DNA from: an uncultured Bacilli bacterium
Lineage (GTDB): Bacteria > Bacillota_I > Bacilli_A > RF39 > UBA660
Direction of reading: 5' to 3'
Length of the DNA stretch: 12,524 nucleotides
NCBI GenBank assembly: GCA_947625715.1
Contig: CANQPR010000035.1
Coordinates: 1 to 12,524, forward strand
How positions within the stretch are numbered: position 1 is the stretch's first letter; each line of letters opens with the position of its first letter. This document shows positions 1-6,386 of this stretch, piece after piece. The position numbers and the translations under genes are program-made. The notes below the pieces were generated by a model. The model was not told the origin of the DNA. It searched no databases and was given only the letters and a program-made list of their open reading frames with translations.

Positions 1-397
1 TTGCTTGTTTTTCAATTCTTTCATTATCATATTCTTCTATTTGATTATTTAATATTGCTTTAAATTGATTAGGGTTTTCAATAAAACAGAATTCAAAAAC
101 AGAGGAAGCTGTCGTTATTTTTAAAGTACCATAATTAAATATTTTCCCAAACATTCCTTGTAAAACTTGAATACCATTTATTTTATTTAATGGACTATCC
201 AATTCATTTGTATTTAATAAACCTGTTTTTCCTCTTAATCTTTTATTAGTGATTTCTAATTTTGTTGACCTAAATCTACTTATGTCTCTTGGTATCCAAG
301 CAATACCAACTAAAATACAAATTGCAAAAAAATCAATAGCTAATCTAAATATTAATGCAATGGGTGAAATTTTAGCTACTTCTACAGTTTTTTCCAT
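1..397 (-). CDS. Bacterial PH-domain (bPH2-like) membrane protein, 5' part only
   Basis: A reading frame opens with ATG at 397 and runs off the left edge, so about 132 N-terminal residues are visible. Residues ~11-35 form one hydrophobic membrane segment. Residues ~46-115 match the bacterial PH-like (bPH2, DUF304) pattern: 'ITNKRLRGKTGLL', then a short 'SPLNKINGIQVLQGMFGKIF' block, 'NYGTLKITTA' and 'NPNQFKAILNNQI'. In this family the order 'TNKR..KTGL...PL.KI..V.V.QG..GK...YG...' is diagnostic. The role of such proteins is generally unknown; they are membrane-attached. A good Shine-Dalgarno (AAAGGAG, 408-414) lies 10 bases before the ATG. The gene diverges from the regulator at 535 and could be under its control, which is inference. 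The C-terminal end is not in the window. Confidence 0.8.
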   Translation of the reverse strand, partial: MEKTVEVAKISPIALIFRLAIDFFAICILVGIAWIPRDISRFRSTKLEITNKRLRGKTGLLNTNELDSPLNKINGIQVLQGMFGKIFNYGTLKITTASSVFEFCFIENPNQFKAILNNQIEEYDNERIEKQA

Positions 398-421
398 ACT
401 CTATAAACTCCTTTCAACAAA

Positions 422-450
422 AGTATATACTAAATATTCAAAATAGTAAA
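422..450 (-). promoter_or_regulatory. Candidate sigma-A promoter for the PH-domain gene
   Basis: On the minus strand TTTACT (445-450) and TATACT (422-427) are separated by 17 bases. The expected transcription start lies just before the AAAGGAG at 408-414. In so AT-rich a region chance matches are common, so support is moderate. Confidence 0.5.
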
Positions 451-497
451 TACCATTTTTAATTATTTTTGTATAACTAATAATACTATAACTCATA

Positions 498-522
498 TTA
501 ATATTACTTAAAATAATATTAA
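498..522. promoter_or_regulatory. Perfect 9-bp inverted repeat, possible operator
   Basis: TTAATATTA (498-506) and TAATATTAA (514-522) are exact reverse complements separated by 7 bases. They sit directly upstream of the Shine-Dalgarno (AGAGGG) of the Xre-type gene, between it and the divergent PH-domain gene. Xre/Cro-type proteins usually bind short dyads in their own upstream region, so autoregulation is plausible. The dyad contains only A and T, so chance is a real alternative. Confidence 0.4.
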
Positions 523-534
523 AGAGGGATAAAA

Positions 535-870
535 ATGAACAACATTAAAAAATTAAGAACCAAAAAAAATATATTACAGACAAAACTTGCACTAGATTTA
601 AATCTAACTCAAGAAGCAATAAGTTCATATGAAACCGAAAGAGTAACACCAAGTGCTGATATTCTTATAAAATTGGCTGATTATTTTCATACCAATATTG
701 ATTTTTTACTTTGCCGAACAAATTATGATTTACCAATCAACGAGATTAAGCCAAACAATATTTCTGAATTTCAATTTGCAATTTTAAATAAAATAAACAA
801 ATTATCTTCAATTGACCAAGCTAGAGTAGATGCTTATATAACTGCTTTAATTGATAAACAAAGTAATTAA
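535..870 (+). CDS. Xre/Cro-CI family transcriptional regulator
   Basis: A 111-residue protein whose residues ~3-60 form a classic HTH_3 DNA-binding domain: 'NIKKLRTKKNILQTKLALDL', the recognition-helix region 'LTQEAISSYETERVTPSADI', and the closing 'LIKLADYFHTNIDFLL'. The last ~45 residues are a helical tail with no ligand-binding domain recognised, of the size seen in small Xre repressors with a short dimerisation tail. The start is supported by AGAGGG at 523-528, seven bases before the ATG. It is the only plus-strand gene in the window and is flanked by a divergent PH-domain gene and a convergent ribosomal operon. A plain rho-independent terminator follows. Its target is unknown; the dyad at 498-522 and the divergent gene are the natural candidates. 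A residual phage or mobile-element regulator is an alternative, but no phage genes are seen. Confidence 0.9.
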   Translation: MNNIKKLRTKKNILQTKLALDLNLTQEAISSYETERVTPSADILIKLADYFHTNIDFLLCRTNYDLPINEIKPNNISEFQFAILNKINKLSSIDQARVDAYITALIDKQSN

Positions 871-877
871 TTATAAT

Positions 878-904
878 AAGTCTTTCTAATTTAGACTTTT
901 TTTT
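878..904 (+). terminator. Rho-independent terminator of the Xre-type gene
   Basis: AAGTCT (878-883) pairs with AGACTT (893-898) across a 9-base loop and runs into an unbroken T tract to 904. It begins 7 bases after the stop codon. Confidence 0.7.
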
Positions 905-910
905 AGCAAA

Positions 911-935
911 ATAAAACCCTATAAATTTTATAGGG
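911..935 (-). terminator. Rho-independent terminator of the rplM-rpsI operon
   Basis: On the minus strand CCCTATA and TATAGGG (929-935 and 917-923) pair across 5 bases, followed by TTTTAT. It lies about 10 bases past the rpsI stop and back to back with the plus-strand terminator, so the two converging units are insulated from each other. Confidence 0.8.
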
Positions 936-944
936 CCAAAATTT

Positions 945-1361
945 CTAACGTTTACTAAATTGTGGTGCTCTACGAGCTTTTTTAAGACCATATTTTTTAC
1001 GTTCTTTAACACGTGGATCTCTTGTAATCATGCCATTAGCTTTTAAAATTTTTCGATATGATGTATCACTTGTAGGAAGTGTATTACTATCAAATTTTAA
1101 TAAAGCTCTTGTTATACCTAAACGTATAGCTCCAGCTTGTCCTGAATATCCGCCACCTTTAACGGTTACTGTAATGTCAAAACGATTTTCATTATTAGTA
1201 AGTACTAAAGGTTGTTTTAAATCTAAAACTAAAATCTTATCAGGCATATATGTATCAACGTCTACACCATTAACACTTATATTTCCTGTTCCACTTGTTA
1301 TTGTAACTTGTGCCGTTGCACGTTTTCTACGTCCTGTTGCACTCCAACTTTGCTTTGCCAT
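945..1361 (-). CDS. rpsI: 30S ribosomal protein S9 (uS9)
   Basis: A 138-residue protein that matches bacterial uS9 over its full length, slightly longer than the usual ~130. Visible landmarks are 'SATGRRKRATAQVTI' near the N-terminus, 'QPLVLTNNENRFDITVTVKG' and 'GGGYSGQAGAIRLGITRALL' in the middle, and the basic tail ending 'KKARRAPQFSKR'. That C-terminal tail reaches the P-site tRNA in the 30S subunit, and its terminal SKR is intact. GGAGG begins within the rplM stop codon, 7 bases before this ATG, so the two genes are tightly coupled. It is the last gene of the rplM-rpsI transcript and is followed by a terminator. The rplM-rpsI pair is nearly universal in bacteria. Confidence 0.98.
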   Translation of the reverse strand: MAKQSWSATGRRKRATAQVTITSGTGNISVNGVDVDTYMPDKILVLDLKQPLVLTNNENRFDITVTVKGGGYSGQAGAIRLGITRALLKFDSNTLPTSDTSYRKILKANGMITRDPRVKERKKYGLKKARRAPQFSKR

Positions 1362-1371
1362 TATAATCCTC

Positions 1372-1803
1372 CTAGTCCATCTTTATTTCTATAGGTTTTT
1401 GAGCTGTGTGTTTATGTTCACTACCACGGTATACAAACAATTTTTTACCCATTGCTCTACCTAAAGGTCCATGAGGAAGCATACCTTTAATGGCACGTTC
1501 CATCATTTCTTCTGGATATTGTTCCAACATAACTTTTGCATTTCTTTGTCTTAAGCCACCTGGATATCCACTATGGTTATAATACATTTTATCTTCTAAT
1601 TTATTGCCAGTTAATTTAACTTTATCGGCATTAATAATGATTACATAATCACCACAATCAACACTTGGTGTATAAGTAGCTTTATGTTTTCCTCTTAAAA
1701 TCGTAGCTGCTTTAGTTGCAACTCGACCTAAAATTTGATTAGAAGCATCAATAACATACCATACTCTTTCAACGTTTTCTTTTTTTTGCATAAATGTTGT
1801 CAT
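1372..1803 (-). CDS. rplM: 50S ribosomal protein L13 (uL13)
   Basis: A 143-residue protein of normal family length. Recognisable uL13 blocks are 'VWYVIDASNQILGRVATKAA', 'LRGKHKATYTPSVDCGDYVI', 'ADKVKLTGNKLEDKMYYNHS', 'GYPGGLRQRNAKVMLEQYPE' and 'AIKGMLPHGPLGRAMGKKLF'. The start at 1803 gives the expected 'MTTFM' opening and has AAAGGAA about 8 bases upstream; the internal Met5 would lose this. uL13 is an early assembly protein of the 50S subunit. The gene is preceded by a near-consensus promoter and a leader of about 80 bases, and rpsI follows 10 bases after its stop. In B. subtilis rplM follows truA directly; here three extra genes separate them. Confidence 0.98.
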   Translation of the reverse strand: MTTFMQKKENVERVWYVIDASNQILGRVATKAATILRGKHKATYTPSVDCGDYVIIINADKVKLTGNKLEDKMYYNHSGYPGGLRQRNAKVMLEQYPEEMMERAIKGMLPHGPLGRAMGKKLFVYRGSEHKHTAQKPIEIKMD

Positions 1804-1883
1804 AAATAAATTCCTTTCTTTCTTCCTTCACAATTTTCACTTTCCCAAGGTAAAAATCATAAAAAGAACTAGAAAATGTACCA
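1804..1883 (-). promoter_or_regulatory. 5' leader of the rplM-rpsI mRNA
   Basis: About 80 bases lie between the expected transcription start and the rplM ATG. L13 leader RNAs that bind the protein and repress translation are known in Firmicutes. Here I see only short possible stems (GGTA with TACC, and CCTT with AAGG around a purine-rich stretch), so a regulatory structure is possible but not shown. Confidence 0.3.
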
Positions 1884-1889
1884 TTTAAA

Positions 1890-1918
1890 ATTATATGCGA
1901 TAAAAAGGATAAAGTCAA
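1890..1918 (-). promoter_or_regulatory. Strong sigma-A promoter for rplM-rpsI
   Basis: TTGACT (1913-1918) and a perfect TATAAT (1890-1895) are separated by exactly 17 bases on the minus strand. This is the best promoter match in the window and fits the high expression expected of a ribosomal-protein operon. Confidence 0.85.
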
Positions 1919-1950
1919 ACAAAAAAAGCAATTTACAACGTTTTTTGCTT
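1919..1950 (-). terminator. Weak terminator candidate after the three-gene paralogous cassette
   Basis: On the minus strand AAGCAA (1945-1950) pairs with TTGCTT (1926-1931) across a 13-base loop, followed by a T run. The left arm overlaps the end of the upstream gene and the T run abuts the -35 of the rplM promoter. The stem is short and the loop long, so termination may be partial. Confidence 0.45.
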
Positions 1951-2850
1951 ATTTTGTTTACTTAAAACTTTATTTAATACTAAAGCTCCATATAAATAAT
2001 CATTTGGGTAATCAACATTTTTCTTACTTTGATATAATAATTTATCCCGAATAGCCTGTAGGCTTTCTTTATTATATTCCAATAAATAAGTATCTAATAA
2101 AAGCAATTCATCTCTTTTTAATAAATTTTCTTCTTTCCCATAAATACTAGCTTCTTTCATAGCTAAATTATTTATAACAACTTTATCATCCATTGCTAGC
2201 CTTTGCTCATCTTGTTTTTGAAAATTTTGAAAGTTTTCTATATAGTTTTTAAAAGATGCAAAATAACTAGCTAATTGACAATATTGTTGATAATCAAATT
2301 TATTTTTAATTGCGATTGAAAGGATTTCATAAAAAGAATTATAATTTTTAATTTTTTGATAATTTTCATATGATAATTCTTCTTTAGGGGCAATTTTTAT
2401 TAACCCTTCATTTAAGTTTTCAATCACTTTTTCTAAATCAACCATTAAAAATCTTCCTGGCATTGAATATTTATCATAATTATCAATATTTTTAATAAAC
2501 CATTCTTTTTCTCTTATCAATTTATCTAAAACAAGATAAGTATTTTCATCAATAATATTATCTTCCAATTCTTTTTTTAATTTAATATCACTTATCAATA
2601 TTTTAGAATATAATTTTTTTATAAAATCGTATTCATTTTTTATATAAAATCTTGTTAAGTAAGCTTCTTGTTCTTCTAATTTTTGAGATTTTCTTTTTTT
2701 CCTTTTAAAAAGAAAGGACAATACTGTATCAGCTTCTTTTGTAGTTTTATATTTCTTTTTTATTTCTTCATCTTTGTTATGATATCTATTATTTAAATTA
2801 TTTAATTTATCTTCAATTATTAATTTATTATTTTCATTTAAAAAAATCAT
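1933..2850 (-). CDS. Unknown helical protein, third member of a tandem paralogous trio
   Basis: I do not recognise a family. The 305-residue product has no signal peptide or membrane segment and looks soluble, helical and highly charged. The middle region (~165-205) reads 'YQKIKNYNSFYEILSIAIKN', then 'FDYQQYCQLASYFASFKNYI'. This follows the same pattern as the two upstream genes: I-K-x-[YF]-x-S-[LF]-x-E/D-[IV], then A at +4/+5, N, Y, and a [LI]-A-S-[IY]-Y/F-like helix ending in F. Its C-terminus ('ALVLNKVLSKQNK') also parallels theirs. Compared with them it has about 60 extra residues, including a basic patch 'FKRKKRKSQK' near residues 48-57. AGGGG lies 8 bases before the ATG, and the start overlaps the previous stop as ATGA. 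Stoichiometric co-expression with the other two, perhaps as a heteromeric complex, is inference. Confidence 0.85.
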   Translation of the reverse strand: MIFLNENNKLIIEDKLNNLNNRYHNKDEEIKKKYKTTKEADTVLSFLFKRKKRKSQKLEEQEAYLTRFYIKNEYDFIKKLYSKILISDIKLKKELEDNIIDENTYLVLDKLIREKEWFIKNIDNYDKYSMPGRFLMVDLEKVIENLNEGLIKIAPKEELSYENYQKIKNYNSFYEILSIAIKNKFDYQQYCQLASYFASFKNYIENFQNFQKQDEQRLAMDDKVVINNLAMKEASIYGKEENLLKRDELLLLDTYLLEYNKESLQAIRDKLLYQSKKNVDYPNDYLYGALVLNKVLSKQNKQKTL

Positions 2851-3578
2851 TTGTTATTCCCCTGTCTAACTTTATTTATTTTTAATAATAATTTTAAATT
2901 ATTTTCTTGTTGTTTTAAATTTTCTTCTTGTTTTGTTTCCATTAAAATATTATCCATAACTTCTTTTAAATAGCACTCATCTATTATATCAATGTTTTTG
3001 GCATCTTTTTTAATTAAATAAGTTGGTAAATTTTTTAGTTCTTCATTAGCTTGTTGTTCTTTTTGTTTTACATCTTCCCTATATTTTTGTTCTTCTTCTA
3101 AAAATGCTAAATATATTGATGCTATATCAAAAAATTTTAAATATGGCCAATTTTCTTGCATGGCTTTCATTACAATATCTTTTAAAGATTGATAATCTTT
3201 TATTACCATCAAATTTTTAGCGCCTATATCATACTTATCATTTACGGTTTCTTTAAAGTTATATCTATCTAATCGATGCATAAATCCTGCAAAAAAATCT
3301 AATTCTTTAGCTATTAAATCTAATTCTTCTATAGAAGGTTTTAAAGTTATCAACAAATATTCTTTAATTTTTTGATAATTTTTATAAAAAGTCATTAATC
3401 GATTATAAATATTGATATTTAATAAAGCTTTAAAATCTTCGGTTGAAGCAAAATAACCCTTTATTGAATACAAAGAAGTCATAATACTTTTCATTTTATA
3501 ATCTCTTAGGGTATTACTTAATTTACCCCAATTAGCAAATATTCTATCAAGTTCTTCATCAGTTATCCATAAATTCAT
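2847..3578 (-). CDS. Unknown helical protein, second member of the paralogous trio
   Basis: A 243-residue soluble protein of unrecognised family. It aligns by eye with the gene before it over most of its length. 'SIKGYFAST..' parallels 'RINKYFNSN..', and 'YQKIKEYLLIT' parallels 'YKLTYEYILIN'. 'VIKDYQSLKDIVMKAMQEN' parallels 'VIKEFHSLNEVIIYALNKN', each followed by 'SIYLAF' or 'QIYMSF'. 'LKNLPTYLIKKDAKN' parallels 'LKKNPLYLIKRKESN', and the ends 'LLLKINKVRQ' and 'SLIDINRIVRK' also match. Two glutamate/glutamine/lysine-rich stretches (about 175-190 and 215-230) suggest a charged helix or coiled coil. AAGGAG lies ~8 bases upstream, and the ATG shares one base with the preceding stop (TAATG). The next gene starts in ATGA overlap, so all three are translationally coupled. 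Confidence 0.85.
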   Translation of the reverse strand: MNLWITDEELDRIFANWGKLSNTLRDYKMKSIMTSLYSIKGYFASTEDFKALLNINIYNRLMTFYKNYQKIKEYLLITLKPSIEELDLIAKELDFFAGFMHRLDRYNFKETVNDKYDIGAKNLMVIKDYQSLKDIVMKAMQENWPYLKFFDIASIYLAFLEEEQKYREDVKQKEQQANEELKNLPTYLIKKDAKNIDIIDECYLKEVMDNILMETKQEENLKQQENNLKLLLKINKVRQGNNK

Positions 3579-4300
3579 TATTCATCTCTCCTTTTTCGCT
3601 TTCTAACAATTCGATTTATATCAATTAAAGAATTTATTATATCATCATCATTTGTTAAATCATCTTCCTGTTGCATATCATTTAACCAATTTTTTTGAAT
3701 TCCAATTAATTGTTTTGTTGTAAATAAATTACTATTACTTTCTTTTCTTTTAATTAAATATAAAGGATTCTTTTTCAAATTATCATCATCTATTTCTTCT
3801 AGTGAATATTTTAAGTTATCAAAACTCATGTATATTTGAACTAAAATAAGTAAATTTTTATAATCATAATTTTTATTTAAAGCATATATAATTACCTCAT
3901 TAAGTGAGTGAAATTCTTTTATTACTTCATAATAATCGTTATTTATAGGATATTTTTGGCATTGATAAAAAGGTTTGTTTTCTTTGTTATTCATTATATT
4001 TATCATAAATAATTCTATATTAATAACATCATTTAATAACTTACTTATACTACTATAACTAAGATTATTTATCAATATATATTCATATGTTAATTTATAT
4101 TGTCTATATAAGTGTAACATCATTTCATAATTAATTTTATTTAAAAATACTTGGTTACTTTTATTACTATTAAAATATTTATTTATTCTTTTTACATCAA
4201 TAAGAACATATTTAATTTTATCATTTATTAATTTTTCAAATTTACTATCAAAGTTTAATTTTTTCAAATTTTCAACATCTTTTTCATTAATTAATTGCAT
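3578..4300 (-). CDS. Unknown helical protein, first member of the paralogous trio
   Basis: A soluble protein of about 240 residues that I cannot assign to a family. I place the start at ATG 4300, because GGGGATGG then lies 5 bases upstream. The in-frame ATG at 4309 has no space for a ribosome binding site and lies only about 7 bases from the predicted transcription start. It shares with the next two genes the motif block 'VIKEFHSLNEVIIYALNKN' + 'QIYMSF' and the later 'NPLYLIKRKE'. The protein is rich in Asn, Lys, Ile and Tyr, has an acidic stretch ('QQEDDLTNDDD') near residue 215, and ends in a basic tail 'RIVRKRKRRDE'. It has its own promoter overlapping the truA stop codon, so the trio forms an independently transcribed unit. 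No cysteine cluster, nucleotide-binding loop or catalytic signature is visible. Confidence 0.85.
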   Translation of the reverse strand: MQLINEKDVENLKKLNFDSKFEKLINDKIKYVLIDVKRINKYFNSNKSNQVFLNKINYEMMLHLYRQYKLTYEYILINNLSYSSISKLLNDVINIELFMINIMNNKENKPFYQCQKYPINNDYYEVIKEFHSLNEVIIYALNKNYDYKNLLILVQIYMSFDNLKYSLEEIDDDNLKKNPLYLIKRKESNSNLFTTKQLIGIQKNWLNDMQQEDDLTNDDDIINSLIDINRIVRKRKRRDE

Positions 4301-4322
4301 AAATACCATCCCCGTGAGATTT

Positions 4323-4351
4323 AGTATAGCAAAAGATTATAGGTTTTTCAA
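4323..4351 (-). promoter_or_regulatory. Sigma-A-type promoter for the paralogous trio
   Basis: TTGAAA (4346-4351) and TATACT (4323-4328) are separated by exactly 17 bases on the minus strand. The TGA inside the -35 hexamer is the truA stop codon, so the promoter overlaps the end of truA. The expected start near 4316 leaves a leader of about 16 bases to the ATG at 4300. Confidence 0.75.
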
Positions 4352-5070
4352 TAACGAATCTTCTTTAAATATAACCCATTAGCAGGAGCCACAAAAGAAG
4401 GTATTTTATAATCAATATTATTTAAAGCTTTGAAAATATCGGAAGTTTCTATTTTCCCTTTTCCAATCAAAATTAAAGACCCAACAATATTTCTTACCAT
4501 ATATCTATAAAAACTTTTCCCCTTTAATTCAATGTATAAAAAATCTTTTTTCTTCTTTATTTTAATACTATCTATTTTTCCAAAACTTTTTGTATCACTA
4601 CCCGATACAAAATTACGATAATCATGATATCCTAAAAATAATTTACTAGCTTCCTTCATTTTTTTTATATTTAATTCATATGGATACCAATAAGCATAAT
4701 TATTATAAAAAGGATTTTTTTCTCCTAAATAAATTTGATAAACATAAGTTTTTAAAACCACACTAAATCTTGCATGAAATTGGTCACTTACTTTCATTAT
4801 TTTTTTTACACTTATATAGGGGTTTAACATTTTATTTAATTTATATTTTAATTCTTGTTCATGATAATTTTTATCTAAATCAAAGTGAATACATTGGTCT
4901 AGAGCATGAACTAGGGCATCTGTTCGACCTGAAGCTTTTACTAATACTTCTTTATTATTTAACTTTGTTAATACTCTTTCTAATTCATTTTGGACTCCTT
5001 TATTATTATTAAGTCTCTCAAAACCTTGAAATTTACTACCATCATACATAATTCTTGCTAAATATCTCAT
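4348..5070 (-). CDS. truA: tRNA pseudouridine(38-40) synthase TruA
   Basis: A 240-residue protein, normal for the family. It converts U38, U39 and U40 in the anticodon arm of many tRNAs to pseudouridine. The catalytic Asp is D51 in 'SGRTDALVHALDQ' (family consensus GRTDAGVHA; here Leu replaces the usual Gly). Other landmarks are 'YDGSKFQGF' near the N-terminus, 'HARFSVVLKTYVYQIYLG', 'FYRYMVRNIVGSLILIGKGK' and the ending 'APANGLYLKKIRY'. The ATG overlaps the preceding stop as ATGA, and AGAGGTG lies 6 bases upstream, so it is translationally coupled to the decayed ATPase gene. ecfA1-ecfA2-ecfT-truA is the standard Firmicute order; here ecfT has been lost and truA follows ecfA2 directly. It ends in TGA. 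Confidence 0.96.
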   Translation of the reverse strand: MRYLARIMYDGSKFQGFERLNNNKGVQNELERVLTKLNNKEVLVKASGRTDALVHALDQCIHFDLDKNYHEQELKYKLNKMLNPYISVKKIMKVSDQFHARFSVVLKTYVYQIYLGEKNPFYNNYAYWYPYELNIKKMKEASKLFLGYHDYRNFVSGSDTKSFGKIDSIKIKKKKDFLYIELKGKSFYRYMVRNIVGSLILIGKGKIETSDIFKALNNIDYKIPSFVAPANGLYLKKIRY

Positions 5071-5690
5071 TTGGCACCTCTATAAATTGCTTTTAAAGTT
5101 TCATTAAAAGTTTTTTCATGGTCTACTTTATGTCCACAAGCTTCTAAATACATTATTAAATCAACTGTTTTAGCTTTATTGACAAATTTATATATATCTT
5201 TTTCATAAAAATTAGTTTTTTCACTTCCCTTATTATCACATAAGAAAAATTTTCGATAATATTCACTAATAAAATCCATATTATTTTCAAAAAGAATTAT
5301 TTTCTTTTTTTGTTTATTAATTAAATTTCTTAATAATCTTTCAAAGTATTTTTGTTCTATTAGTGGTAAATTAAAAAAGAAATTATCAAAAACAAATTGT
5401 TCTTTATTATCTAATAAACACGATGCTAAACGTAATTTTTGACGCTCTAAAGGAGTTAAAACATTAATAGGTGTATCAATTAATTCTAAATTTAAGCAAG
5501 CCATTTGCATAGCTTCTAAATATTTTTTGATTTTTCGATTTTCTAAGTATTCTTTAACCGTTATTTTATCACTAAATTTTTTATCATTAATAACATCATC
5601 TTCTTTAATAATTTTTTTAATATTTCCTTTATAATTAACAATTATACTTAAAGATTTATTATTTATATATTCTTTTATTTTTTCTTCCAT
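5067..5690 (-). CDS. Degenerate ECF transporter ATPase, EcfA2-like
   Basis: A 207-residue protein; functional EcfA2 proteins have roughly 280-290. Position (second ATPase gene, before truA) and the C-terminal pattern 'TVDLIMYLEACGHKVD' identify it as the EcfA2 descendant. The N-terminal ~45 residues contain no Walker A loop at all ('LSIIVNYKGNIKKI' stands there). 'VLTPLERQKLRLASCLL' (77-93) aligns with LSGGQ-x-R-R-V-A-I-A but reads LTPLE. The Walker B region 'QFVFDNFFFNLP' (98-109) keeps the Asp but has Asn for the catalytic Glu, and the switch His is replaced ('LFENNMD'). It overlaps the previous gene by 16 bases and truA by 4, with an intact frame throughout. It cannot be an ordinary ATPase. 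A structural partner of the upstream protein is inference; early decay is the alternative. Confidence 0.7.
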   Translation of the reverse strand: MEEKIKEYINNKSLSIIVNYKGNIKKIIKEDDVINDKKFSDKITVKEYLENRKIKKYLEAMQMACLNLELIDTPINVLTPLERQKLRLASCLLDNKEQFVFDNFFFNLPLIEQKYFERLLRNLINKQKKKIILFENNMDFISEYYRKFFLCDNKGSEKTNFYEKDIYKFVNKAKTVDLIMYLEACGHKVDHEKTFNETLKAIYRGAK

Positions 5691-6334
5691 ATTAATTGCT
5701 CCATTTCTTCTTTATTATAAGCTATTTCATCTAGTACTCCATAAAGTTTTAATTGTAATGACATGTCAATATAAAAAGGTAGACCAAAACCCAATTGCTT
5801 CATAATTTTTTCTTCTAAAAAAATAGCTTTCGTCTTTCCTTCCATAACAATTTTTTTCTTTTTTAAAATCATTGCATATTCAAAAAACATTAAATCTTCA
5901 ACATTATTAGTTACATAAAAAAATATTTTCTTTTCCTGTTTTAAATAATTAAATAATATTTCTTTTTCTTCCCACGTTAAAATATTTTGTAAATCATCAA
6001 TTAATAAATCATTTTGATTATTAAACACTACTAATAATAGTTGAATTTTTTCTTTTATATTTTTTTGATTTTTCATCAAGAAATTGACAATATTTTGTTG
6101 TTGTTCATCTAATTCATTATATTTTAAAGCTTCTTTAAATTGGGTATTTTTATATCTATTATTAATATAGTAGGCTTTATTTTTATTCTCTTTAACTAAT
6201 TGTTTTAATAACAAGGTTTTCCCACTTCCACTATCACCTAGTAAAACGATTTCTTTATCATTTAAATGTAAGTGAAAATTTTTTATTAATATTCTTTTAT
6301 TTATTTTAATTGTTTTATTTACTACCTCTAACAT
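5675..6334 (-). CDS. Degenerate ECF transporter ATPase, EcfA1-like
   Basis: A ~219-residue ABC-type ATPase, short against ~280 for EcfA1. The Walker A loop GDSGSGKT (33-40) is intact. The Walker B region 'NDLLIDDLQN' (108-117) has Asp where the catalytic Glu is normally found. The LSGGQ signature is absent ('KIQLLLVVFNN' occupies the site), the Q-loop is altered ('YYINNRYKNTQF'), and the switch His is Asn ('FFYVTNNVED'). The tail 'QLGFGLPFYIDMSLQLKLYG' resembles the C-terminal domain of EcfA1, which places it as the first ATPase of the ecfA1-ecfA2-ecfT operon. I prefer ATG 6334 as start, with AAGTGAT just upstream; an in-frame GTG at 6343 has no ribosome binding site. It could bind nucleotide, but efficient hydrolysis looks unlikely. 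Confidence 0.75.
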   Translation of the reverse strand: MLEVVNKTIKINKRILIKNFHLHLNDKEIVLLGDSGSGKTLLLKQLVKENKNKAYYINNRYKNTQFKEALKYNELDEQQQNIVNFLMKNQKNIKEKIQLLLVVFNNQNDLLIDDLQNILTWEEKEILFNYLKQEKKIFFYVTNNVEDLMFFEYAMILKKKKIVMEGKTKAIFLEEKIMKQLGFGLPFYIDMSLQLKLYGVLDEIAYNKEEMEQLIWKKK

Positions 6335-6345
6335 ATTAATCACTT

Positions 6346-6374
6346 ATTATATTTTAACTAAAAAAAAAGAAAAA
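6346..6374 (-). promoter_or_regulatory. Possible promoter for the ecfA-like/truA unit
   Basis: A perfect TATAAT (6346-6351) lies 17 bases after a poor -35 (TTTTTC, 6369-6374) on the minus strand. The start would fall only about 5 bases before the ATG at 6334, giving a nearly leaderless message. The -35 lies inside the divIC terminator stem. Confidence 0.35.
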
Positions 6375-6386
6375 GTCATCTTTTTC
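6360..6386 (-). terminator. Rho-independent terminator of divIC
   Basis: On the minus strand GAAAAAG pairs with CTTTTTC across the tetraloop ATGA, followed by nine Ts. The stem begins at the last base of the divIC stop codon, so it separates divIC from the ecfA-like/truA unit. Confidence 0.75.

Noticed and set aside
249..446. Plus-strand open frame of about 65 codons
   Set aside because: It lies opposite the PH-domain gene (1-397, minus), which has clear family motifs and a ribosome binding site; the plus-strand frame has neither.
1030..1464. Plus-strand open frame of 144 codons
   Set aside because: It is antisense to rpsI and the end of rplM, has no ribosome binding site and shows no protein-like pattern.
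1804..1883. A definite L13 leader RNA
   Set aside because: Only 4-5 base stems could be drawn by eye; without a covariance-model search the leader is listed as possible only.
4309..4309. Upstream ATG for the first gene of the trio
   Set aside because: Its ribosome binding site would overlap the start codon and it lies almost at the predicted transcription start; ATG 4300 is better spaced from GGGGATGG.
5067..5690. Calling the EcfA2-like gene a pseudogene
   Set aside because: The frame is open over its whole length, overlaps both neighbours in a coupled arrangement, and keeps the family's C-terminal pattern, so a divergent protein is at least as likely as decay.
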